DNA of 64,000 bases from Thiopseudomonas acetoxidans. GTDB lineage: Bacteria > Pseudomonadota > Gammaproteobacteria > Pseudomonadales > Pseudomonadaceae. The DNA is taken from assembly GCF_030362935.1 (NCBI RefSeq), contig NZ_JAUCDY010000005.1:62001-126000 (forward strand), in the 5' to 3' direction. The position numbers were made by a program, and so were the translations under genes. This document shows positions 27,199 to 34,474 of this stretch, in pieces. Below the pieces are notes generated by a model. It was not told where the DNA came from. It worked only from the letters and a program-made list of their open reading frames with translations, and did no database searches. Each line of letters starts with the position of its first letter. Within the stretch, counting starts at the first letter, position 1.

Positions 27199-27343
27199 CC
27201 AGCAAGCCACCAACCCAGCCCAAACAGCAGCCGGTAGTTGCGCAATAAAGCCTTTGTCGCCAAGGATGGCGACAGGGAGCCTACAAGGACGTACTCGCGG
27301 CGTCTTTATGGAGTAACTGCCGGATACTGCAACACTCAAACCA
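27199..27343. repeat. 145-bp repeat, copy 2
   Basis: Matches copy 1 over its full length with scattered substitutions and no length change; core 27231-27323, inner hairpin GTCGCC-AAGGAT-GGCGAC. The conservation includes flanking sequence outside the inverted-repeat core (CCAGCAAGCCAC before, CACTCAAACCA after), so the whole 163-bp unit appears to have been tandemly duplicated rather than two cores inserting separately. The rest of 26840-27437 holds no gene I can support. Confidence 0.8.
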
Positions 27344-27437
27344 GAACAAACCCACACCACCAACCCAACTACCACCCATGGTGAACGCCCTTCATTTCAG
27401 GTATCTTTTACCACCAAGCAGCGACCTTGAGCACAGT

Positions 27438-30380
27438 ATGATTCCCAACCTCCTTACCGAATTGCCCAGCCAATTATTCGCCCTGCGCCAACACGCCGAA
27501 CAAAGCTGGCACACTGCATTAGCAGAACAAAAAATCAACCCACCGAACTGGCCGCAAGCCCTTTTCGAGCAATGCATCAGAACCTTTACTTTAAGTGAAT
27601 TTGTCCTTAACCAAGCCTGCCGCGATCCCCAGTACTTCATCGATCAACTCAACCAAGGCGAACTCGACAAAGGAAAAAATCCTGATAGCTTTCAACAACA
27701 GCTCACTGAAATCACCCAACAAAGCCTTGATGAAGCAAACCTTTTAGAACAACTACGCAAATACAGAAACCGCCAATACTTGCGGATTATCTGGCGCGAA
27801 CTTAACCGCTTAACGGATCTCGACGGCACCTGCCAAGAACTGTCCGCCCTAGCCGACAGCTGCATTGAAACCGCCTACCAATGGCTTTATCAACAGCATT
27901 GCCAACTATTCGGCACACCCATAGGCCGCCACAGTCAACAACCTCAACACATGGTGGTTCTGGGCATGGGCAAACTGGGTGCTTACGAGCTAAACCTTTC
28001 TTCTGACGTAGACCTAATTTTCACCTACCCAGAAGCAGGCGAAACCCAAGGCGCTAAACGTAACCTAGATAACCAAGAATTTTTCACCCGCCTAGGGCAA
28101 AAACTAATCAAAGCCCTCGACAGCATTACACTGGACGGCTTTGTTTTTCGCGTGGATATGCGCCTGCGCCCTTACGGCTCCAGCGGCCCTTTGTTATTTA
28201 GCTTCACCGCCATTGAACAGTACTATCAAAACCAAGGTCGTGATTGGGAACGCTACGCCATGATCAAAGCACGGGTCGTGGCGGGCGATCAAAGCGCCGG
28301 AGCCAAATTACTGCACATCCTCAAACCCTTTGTATACCGCCGTTACCTAGACTTCTCCGCCATTGAAGCGCTGCGCTCGATGAAACAGCTCATCCAGCAA
28401 GAAGTACGCCGCAAGGACATGGACGACAACATTAAGCTCGGCTCAGGCGGTATCCGCGAAGTCGAATTTATTGCACAAGCCTATCAACTGATTCATGGCG
28501 GCCGCGATCTAAGCCTGCAACAACGACACCTACTGGTCACCCTAGACACCCTAGCCATTCAGGGCTATATGCCGACAGACTCTGTTGTAGCACTCAAAGA
28601 CGCCTATCGTTTTTTACGTTTTACTGAGCATGGCTTACAAGCGATTGCCGACCTACAAACCCAGCAACTGCCCAGCAGCGAAGTAGAGCGCGCCCGCTTA
28701 GCCGCCATTATGGGTTTTGCAGATTGGTCTGAGTTTGAGCAACAACTGCACAACAAAAGACAAATCATTGAGCAGCACTTTCGCGACGTGATTGCCGATC
28801 CGGACAAAGAAGACGAAGAATATATTGGCGGCGAGTGGCTACCCGTCTGGGAAGCATCCATTGAAGAAAGCAGTATTTTGCAACAACTAAGCGAAGCTGG
28901 ATTTAATGATGCCAGTACCGCTTGGCAGCGACTGCTGCAACTACGCAATGGCAGCCAAGTTCGCGCTATGCAGCGTGTCGGTCGCGAACGCTTAGATGCT
29001 TTTATGCCGCGACTTTTATGTCATGCGGTTGAGCACGAGCAGCCTGATCTGGTACTCGAACGCGTACTCCCCCTTATTGAAGCTGTGGCGCGACGCTCCG
29101 CCTATTTAGTACTGTTAACCGAAAATCCCGGCGCACTCTCGCGTGTGATTGAGCTGTGCGCCGCTAGCCCTTGGATTGCCACGCAGCTTGCATTGTTTCC
29201 AGCGCTGCTCGATGAGCTACTCAACGCCGGTCGCCTTTACCGTCCGCCCCTGGCACCTGAATTGGCTGCCGAGTTACGCGAACGCTTAATGCGCATCCCC
29301 GAAGACGATTTAGAGCAACAAATGGACGTGCTGCGTCACTTTAAATTAGCACACCGTTTGCGTGTCGCTGCCTCCGAAATAGCCGGCACATTGCCACTGA
29401 TGAAAGTGAGCGATTACCTAACCTGGTTAGCCGAAGCCATCTTGGAGCAGGTACTAAAGCTGGTTTGGAAGGACATGGTGCGCAAGCACGGTCAACCCAA
29501 ACGCTATGACAACAGCCCCTGTGAACTTGATTTTGTGATTATCGGTTACGGCAAATTAGGCGGTATCGAGCTGGGTCACGGCTCCGACTTGGACTTAGCG
29601 TTCCTCTATGACGCTGATCCACTGGCTGAAACCGATGGTCCGCGCCCCATGGATGGCGCACAATTTTATACCCGCCTTGGACAAAAACTTATTTCCATGC
29701 TCACCACCCGCACCACATCAGGCGCTCTGTATGAAGTTGATATGCGCTTACGTCCTGGTGGTGACTCTGGGTTGCTGGTTAACTCACTGAGTGCCTTTGC
29801 TCGTTATCAAGAACATGAGGCTTGGACTTGGGAACATCAGGCATTGGTCCGCGCGCGCATACTGACTGGCTGTCGCGATCTGACCGCGCGTTTTGAACAA
29901 GTTCGCTTACAGATTTTAGGACGCCAGCGTGAGCTGGTTCATTTGCGTGAAGAAGTTAGCCAAATGCGTGCTAAAATGCGCAATAATCATGGCACAGCAA
30001 CTACTCAAGGCGGCTTGGCCGACAACGCGTTTTGCGCGGACGTTAGCTTCGATCTCAAACAGGATGCTGGTGGTATTGTCGATCTTGAGTTTATGGTGCA
30101 ATATGCTGTGCTAGCTTGGTCATGGCAATACCCACAGCTCGTGACCTACACGGACAACATCCGCATTCTTGATGAGCTAGGCGCAGCCAAACTGCTCAGC
30201 ATGGACGATGTACACATGCTACAGGAAGCTTACAAGGCTTACCGCGCAGCCGCACACCGCCTCGCCCTGCAAAAACAGCGCGGCGTGGTGAGTGGTGACC
30301 AATTCCATAGTGAACGCCATAACGTTATGCGTATGTGGCGCGCATTAAAACTTAATTATCACCCAGAGTCTGGTCAATAA
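27438..30380 (+). CDS. glnE: Glutamine synthetase adenylyltransferase/adenylyl-removing enzyme GlnE
   Basis: 980 aa from the ATG at 27438, close to the size of P. aeruginosa GlnE; an ATG at 27378 would add 20 residues, lacks a ribosome site and overlaps the repeat region's edge. Two nucleotidyltransferase domains are present: the N-terminal adenylyl-removase half (LGMGKLGAYELNLSSDVDLIF) and the C-terminal adenylyltransferase half (GYGKLGGIELGHGSDLDLAF), each with its D-x-D. It adjusts glutamine synthetase activity to nitrogen status via PII signals. Followed 47 bp later by ilvE, as in P. aeruginosa. Confidence 0.95.
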   Translation: MIPNLLTELPSQLFALRQHAEQSWHTALAEQKINPPNWPQALFEQCIRTFTLSEFVLNQACRDPQYFIDQLNQGELDKGKNPDSFQQQLTEITQQSLDEANLLEQLRKYRNRQYLRIIWRELNRLTDLDGTCQELSALADSCIETAYQWLYQQHCQLFGTPIGRHSQQPQHMVVLGMGKLGAYELNLSSDVDLIFTYPEAGETQGAKRNLDNQEFFTRLGQKLIKALDSITLDGFVFRVDMRLRPYGSSGPLLFSFTAIEQYYQNQGRDWERYAMIKARVVAGDQSAGAKLLHILKPFVYRRYLDFSAIEALRSMKQLIQQEVRRKDMDDNIKLGSGGIREVEFIAQAYQLIHGGRDLSLQQRHLLVTLDTLAIQGYMPTDSVVALKDAYRFLRFTEHGLQAIADLQTQQLPSSEVERARLAAIMGFADWSEFEQQLHNKRQIIEQHFRDVIADPDKEDEEYIGGEWLPVWEASIEESSILQQLSEAGFNDASTAWQRLLQLRNGSQVRAMQRVGRERLDAFMPRLLCHAVEHEQPDLVLERVLPLIEAVARRSAYLVLLTENPGALSRVIELCAASPWIATQLALFPALLDELLNAGRLYRPPLAPELAAELRERLMRIPEDDLEQQMDVLRHFKLAHRLRVAASEIAGTLPLMKVSDYLTWLAEAILEQVLKLVWKDMVRKHGQPKRYDNSPCELDFVIIGYGKLGGIELGHGSDLDLAFLYDADPLAETDGPRPMDGAQFYTRLGQKLISMLTTRTTSGALYEVDMRLRPGGDSGLLVNSLSAFARYQEHEAWTWEHQALVRARILTGCRDLTARFEQVRLQILGRQRELVHLREEVSQMRAKMRNNHGTATTQGGLADNAFCADVSFDLKQDAGGIVDLEFMVQYAVLAWSWQYPQLVTYTDNIRILDELGAAKLLSMDDVHMLQEAYKAYRAAAHRLALQKQRGVVSGDQFHSERHNVMRMWRALKLNYHPESGQ

Positions 30381-30427
30381 ACCCAGACGAGGGGTTCGTT
30401 TACTACCTATTTTCAGGAGCTACAAAA

Positions 30428-31351
30428 ATGTCGATGGCTGATCGTGATGGTCTTATATGGTACGACGGCGAGATGGTTGAATGGCGTAACGCAACCACCC
30501 ACGTACTCACTCACTCACTCCACTACGGCATGGGAGTTTTTGAAGGTGTACGCGCCTATGAGACCCCAGAAGGTCCCGCAATTTTCCGTCTGCAAGCACA
30601 CACCGACCGCTTATTCGAATCAGCCCACATCATGGGCATGAACATCCCTTACACCCATGACGAAATCAACGCTGCCACCATCGCGGCGGTACGCGACAAC
30701 AAGCTAAATAGCGCCTATATCCGTCCACTGGCATTCTACGGCTCTGAAGGTATGGGCATTCGTGCAGACAACCTAAAAGTACACGTGATTATTGCCGCTT
30801 GGCACTGGGGCGCCTATATGGGCGACGAAGCGCTGAAAAGCGGTATTCGCATCCGCACCAGTTCTTTCACCCGTCACCACGTCAACATCACCATGACTCG
30901 CGCTAAATCCAGCGGTGCTTATGTCAACTCGATGCTGGCCCTGCAAGAAGCTATTTCCGGCGGTGCTGATGAAGCCCTGTTGCTGGATCCAGAAGGCTAT
31001 GTGGCTGAAGGTTCAGGCGAAAATATTTTTATTGTGAAAAATGGCGTGATTTACACTCCAGAAGTTACTGCCTGCCTCAATGGTATTACCCGTAACACTA
31101 TCCTGACGCTGGCCGGCGAAAGAAATATTCCAATCGTAGAAAAGCGCATTACCCGTGACGAAGTGTACATCGCTGACGAAGCCTTCTTTACCGGTACAGC
31201 GGCTGAAGTCACACCAATCCGCGAAGTAGACGGTCGTAAAATCGGCTGTGGCAGCCGCGGCCCGATCACCGAGCAGCTACAAACAGCTTACTTTGATCTG
31301 GTCACCGGCAAAACAGATGCCCATCCTGAGTGGCGCACATTGGTGAAGTAA
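30428..31351 (+). CDS. ilvE: Branched-chain amino acid aminotransferase IlvE
   Basis: 307 aa fold-type IV PLP aminotransferase for the last step of Ile, Leu and Val synthesis. The PLP lysine is Lys160 (TMTRAKSSGAY); YGMGVFEGVRAY, EGYVAEGSGENIFIV and FFTGTAAEVTPI are family signatures. CAGGAG precedes the ATG. It lies after glnE on the same strand; in P. aeruginosa ilvE is followed by waaF, an arrangement broken here. Confidence 0.96.
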   Translation: MSMADRDGLIWYDGEMVEWRNATTHVLTHSLHYGMGVFEGVRAYETPEGPAIFRLQAHTDRLFESAHIMGMNIPYTHDEINAATIAAVRDNKLNSAYIRPLAFYGSEGMGIRADNLKVHVIIAAWHWGAYMGDEALKSGIRIRTSSFTRHHVNITMTRAKSSGAYVNSMLALQEAISGGADEALLLDPEGYVAEGSGENIFIVKNGVIYTPEVTACLNGITRNTILTLAGERNIPIVEKRITRDEVYIADEAFFTGTAAEVTPIREVDGRKIGCGSRGPITEQLQTAYFDLVTGKTDAHPEWRTLVK

Positions 31352-31361
31352 GCCAACTGTT

Positions 31362-31388
31362 GCGTGCTATCGATTACGGATAGCACGC
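31362..31388. terminator. Hairpin after ilvE, possible terminator
   Basis: GCGTGCTATC and GATAGCACGC make a perfect 10-bp stem with a 7-base loop, 10 bp after the ilvE stop. No strong T-run follows, so it may be a weak or processed terminator for ilvE and/or the convergent UDG gene. Confidence 0.5.
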
Positions 31389-31440
31389 AGGGTTGTTAAA
31401 GACTTGAACACTTGTGCAACAAAACCAACCTTCTAACTGT

Positions 31441-32025
31441 TTAGGTTTCCCAAAATATCTTTTTTAGCCGCCGCTGCAGCTCGGCAACCACCTCCTGCTC
31501 GAACCATTGATTTTTATGCAGCCAGATTTGATTGCGGGGCGAAGGATGCGGCAAAGGCAGGATGTTTTCAGGCAACTCGCGCCAATTTCTCACTCGCTCG
31601 GTCAAGGTTTTATAGCCATCCTGCAAATAATATTTTTGCGCGTATTGACCCACCAACAAAGTAAGCTGTATTTGCGGCAATTCAGCCAATATGGGTTGAT
31701 GCCATTGCGGTGCGCACTCTGGACGCGGCGGCAGATCACCGCTCTTACCCTTGCCAGGATAGCAAAAGCCCATCGGCATTATGGCTACCCTGTCTGGATC
31801 GTAAAAATCCTCTTCGCTTATTTGCAGCCACTCACGCAATCGCCTACCACTGGCATCATTAAAGGGTACGCCGGTTTTATGTACGCGCAATCCGGGCGCT
31901 TGACCAATAATCAACAAGCGCGCCTGCGCACCCGCCTGTACGACCGGCCTTGGTCCTAAAAGCAGGTACTTAGCGCATAGTTGGCAGCTGCGTATTTCTT
32001 GCAATAAAGGGATTAGTTTAACCAC
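31441..32025 (-). CDS. Uracil-DNA glycosylase superfamily protein
   Basis: 194 aa. Motif A is IIGQAPGLRVHKTGVPF (GQAPG 41-45) and motif B is LPHPSPRNQIW near residue 158. Four cysteines, Cys14, Cys17, Cys88 and Cys104, have the C-x2-C-x70-C-x15-C spacing typical of the iron-sulphur family 4/5 UDGs, suggesting a 4Fe-4S cluster. Likely role: removal of uracil or another damaged base; activity in this subgroup is not certain. The start is GTG at 32023-32025. Small gene convergent with ilvE. Confidence 0.85.
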   Translation of the reverse strand: MVKLIPLLQEIRSCQLCAKYLLLGPRPVVQAGAQARLLIIGQAPGLRVHKTGVPFNDASGRRLREWLQISEEDFYDPDRVAIMPMGFCYPGKGKSGDLPPRPECAPQWHQPILAELPQIQLTLLVGQYAQKYYLQDGYKTLTERVRNWRELPENILPLPHPSPRNQIWLHKNQWFEQEVVAELQRRLKKIFWET

Positions 32026-32076
32026 GGCTTGCCACCTCTTACTGATTTACGCCTAATCTAAGACTCCGCTAGCTTC

Positions 32077-32994
32077 TTAAGTGTACGCTTGACGATCAGC
32101 ACGTCCTTGTAGGCCTCCACTATGCAACAAGAGGATTTTTTGTGACGCTGAAGCTGAGCGGCTGAGCTGATACTGTTCGAAGGTGTGCACAAGTTTAGCG
32201 GTATACACAGGGTCGAGCGGCAAACCCAGCTGGTCATAACGCTTTATTAAAGCGATTAATTCAGGCGTTTGTTTAGCAAAACCACCCAGCGCCCCATCCA
32301 GTACCCGCACTTTATCTGCACGTGCGGCTGTTGCTTTCCAGTGCTGCGCCAAGGCGCCCTGATCAGCCACCACATTAACCACAACCAGATTAGTTGTTGC
32401 GCGCAACTGCTGCAAACCTTGCTCAACACCCTGAGCCGTAGCACCACTACCAGCCGCCAGCCACAGTTGATCATAATGCTGGGCAAAATCAGCCACTGAA
32501 CGACAACCAAGCTCGCCTTCAACGCCTGCACCGCCCTCTGGAATGACCAATGCTTGATGTTGCTCAGCAAGCTGCTGTTGAAAAATCAGATCATAGCGCG
32601 CCGCATAAGCGCGTCGATCTAAAAACTGCAGCTGTGCACCCCAATTACGGCACTCTTGCAGGGTTGGCGTCAATTCAGCCGTGGCATAGCCACGCACCAT
32701 GCACAGCAAAGGAATATCCAGTACATACGCAAACGCTGCGGTGGCATGCAAATGATTCGAGTACGGGCCGCCAAAGGTGATGATTTTTTGATACTGACCT
32801 TTGGTATAGCGTTGCCACCAACCGGCCAATTTTAATGCTTTATTGCCTGATAACAGCGGATGCACTAAGTCGGTGCGTAACACATCAACACCGCACATAC
32901 CCGGCATGGTCTGGCAGTAGTTGCGCCACGGCAAACGCTGGTGCAATAAATCGGTCAGTAGTTGTTGTATTTGCGTTGCGACTACGCCCGTCAC
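32077..32994 (-). CDS. ACC deaminase / D-cysteine desulfhydrase-like PLP enzyme
   Basis: 305 aa fold-type II PLP enzyme. LRTDLVHPLLSGNKALKL includes the PLP lysine; FGGPYSNHLHATAAF binds substrate/PLP, and PEGGAGVEGELG is the family motif near residue 157. True ACC deaminases and D-cysteine desulfhydrases (DcyD) share this architecture and cannot be separated by eye. The start is GTG, with GTGA overlapping the stop of the upstream gene, so they are probably translated together. Confidence 0.85.
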   Translation of the reverse strand: MTGVVATQIQQLLTDLLHQRLPWRNYCQTMPGMCGVDVLRTDLVHPLLSGNKALKLAGWWQRYTKGQYQKIITFGGPYSNHLHATAAFAYVLDIPLLCMVRGYATAELTPTLQECRNWGAQLQFLDRRAYAARYDLIFQQQLAEQHQALVIPEGGAGVEGELGCRSVADFAQHYDQLWLAAGSGATAQGVEQGLQQLRATTNLVVVNVVADQGALAQHWKATAARADKVRVLDGALGGFAKQTPELIALIKRYDQLGLPLDPVYTAKLVHTFEQYQLSRSASASQKILLLHSGGLQGRADRQAYT

Positions 32995-33887
32995 TTAGCA
33001 CCGTTAAGCTTGCGATAGTAACTGTCCAGCAACTCGGCCATGCCTGTGCGCCAAGCTCTTGGCTTGACCCCGAAAGTGTGGGTGATTTTCTTGCAATCGA
33101 GCACGCCATGCTGGGGTTCTATGGCAGCGTCTTCAAAGTGTGCATGTGGCCGCGGGATCACTTCTTGACTAATGCTGGAGTCCCAGGCCTTCGCTTCGTA
33201 CAAAATAGCTTCTGCCACGGCTAAGGTTGTCGCTGCTTCTTGCCCGCCATACTGATAAGTACCCCACAGCGGCGCAGTGCAGTCCAGCTGCTTGAGAATC
33301 GCAATTATAACCCGTGCTGCATCTTCAACAGGGGTAGGATTGCCACGTCTATCATCAGCCATTTCCATAGTGCCACCCGCTTGTGCACGTTGTAAAACCC
33401 GCCCAAGCATACCCTCAAGGCTGTCGTCCAACAGCCAGCCAAAACGCAAAATTATATGCTTGGAACAAATCGCTCGTACGCTTTGCTCCATACGCAAAAG
33501 CGCCTGCCCCCGTGGGCTCAACGGGTTACATTCATGCTGCTCGTTATAAGCTGTGGCACGATAGCCATCAAAAACTCTGTAGCTGGAGGGCTGTAGCAAA
33601 ACACACTGGTAATGCTTACACAGTTGCGCCAAGCGCTGGACAGCTTGCTCTTGCGGCGCAAACTTATCTGAAACAACACGACCTAATTGAAACCAATCAA
33701 AATAATACGCCAGGTTAATAACCACATCTGGACGTACATCATCGATTAACTCTGTGAGACTGGCAGGTGTCCACACGCCCTGCTCTGGCCGTGGCGCTAG
33801 AAAAGAAATATCGCACTCAGCGCCATGGCGTATTAGCGCCTGCCCTAATGCATTGCCTGCACCCAATAAAACCAGTCTTAAACGCAT
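32991..33887 (-). CDS. RmlD/SDR-type sugar nucleotide-binding reductase
   Basis: 298 aa Rossmann-fold extended SDR. The N-terminus LVLLGAGNALGQALIRHG is a glycine-rich NAD(P) loop; PDVVINLAYYFDW and SYRVFDGY ... YNEQHECNPLSPRGQALLRME match RmlD-type enzymes (active-site Tyr, with a shifted Y-x3-K-like motif). The substrate is unknown; no dTDP-sugar genes are adjacent. It is the last ordinary chromosomal gene before the defence island. Confidence 0.8.
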   Translation of the reverse strand: MRLRLVLLGAGNALGQALIRHGAECDISFLAPRPEQGVWTPASLTELIDDVRPDVVINLAYYFDWFQLGRVVSDKFAPQEQAVQRLAQLCKHYQCVLLQPSSYRVFDGYRATAYNEQHECNPLSPRGQALLRMEQSVRAICSKHIILRFGWLLDDSLEGMLGRVLQRAQAGGTMEMADDRRGNPTPVEDAARVIIAILKQLDCTAPLWGTYQYGGQEAATTLAVAEAILYEAKAWDSSISQEVIPRPHAHFEDAAIEPQHGVLDCKKITHTFGVKPRAWRTGMAELLDSYYRKLNGAK

Positions 33888-33928
33888 GCCAGCCTCTTGT
33901 TATGCCGCTATTTTATAAGCTTTTACCT

Positions 33929-33958
33929 ACACAGGGCTGCATCAATGGCGCCCTGTGT
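33929..33958. other. 9-bp-stem hairpin upstream of the SDR gene
   Basis: ACACAGGGC and GCCCTGTGT form a perfect stem with a 12-base loop, 42 bp upstream of the SDR gene start. No T-run follows in either direction, so a terminator is not certain; it could be a regulator site or old junction structure. Confidence 0.4.
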
Positions 33959-33986
33959 GCTTTACCTGCCAACTGCTATTACGGAT

Positions 33987-33994
33987 TAAAACGG
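33987..33994. other. Candidate left attachment repeat TAAAACGG
   Basis: TAAAACGG occurs here (and again at 34004-34011) and at the 3' end of ssb (47988-47995). Context GGATTAAAACGG versus GGGCTAAAACGG matches at 10 of 12 positions. The two copies bracket the island of restriction, toxin and recombinase genes. An 8-bp match between two searched flanks can easily arise by chance. The rest of 33888-34474 holds no recognisable gene. Confidence 0.25.
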
Positions 33995-34421
33995 TAGTTC
34001 ACATAAAACGGTGAAGAATCCATTTAACCCATTGAAAATATTGGTTTTTATCATAAAGATAGCCAAAACTGTTAAGTTAAGCCCAATATTGTCAACTTTC
34101 TGGGCAGGCACTCTAGAAGTATTAGCCGCCAAGCGTAAAGATAGAATCTTGACACTTTCAGCGACAGCACCTGATCAACTCAGGCGGCTCCAACACCCAA
34201 AATCAAAAAAGGCGGGTATTGGAAGACTGGTTGTTTCTACCAAACATTGAATCGCATTTTAGCAAGATCTCGGCGAAATAAAACCCATTTCCCGCTCTTG
34301 CCATCAACTCTATGTCAAACCTTGGTATTTACACCCGTTTTCAAGCCATCACCGGCTAAGGGCCCCTCAGACCAAGAGTCAATCCAGCAGGCTGCTGCCC
34401 GATTTGAATTTTGAGATAGAG

Positions 34422-34472
34422 TTACCTCAAGTTACGCACAATTACGCGCCACATGCGTAACTCCGCGTAATT
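34422..34472. repeat. 10-bp-phased TTAC(GC)/GCGTAA repeat cluster at the hsdR end of the island
   Basis: TTAC recurs at 34422, 34432 and 34442; the last two are TTACGC. Facing them are GCGTAA at 34455-34460 and 34465-34470. The arrangement TTACGC-N4-TTACGC-N7-GCGTAA-N4-GCGTAA is symmetric about position 34451, and same-orientation units are exactly 10 bp apart, one helical turn. The cluster starts 3 bp past the hsdR stop. It looks like a multimer protein-binding site (operator or recombinase end site) more than a terminator, as no T-run follows. Confidence 0.6.
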
Positions 34473-34474
34473 CT

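Noticed and set aside
26922..27375. Two overlapping minus-strand reading frames with the shared phrase GSYSIK..PRVRPCRLPVA
   Set aside because: They fall inside the 145-bp repeats; the shared peptide reflects the DNA repeat. No ribosome site or homology to a real protein.
34011..34250. 79-codon plus-strand frame in the gap before hsdR
   Set aside because: No recognisable domain, no good ribosome site, and composition like non-coding DNA. Could be a leftover of the island edge but I cannot support it as a gene.
33888..34474. A tRNA gene as the island's insertion site
   Set aside because: No cloverleaf or T-loop sequence seen on either strand at either edge.
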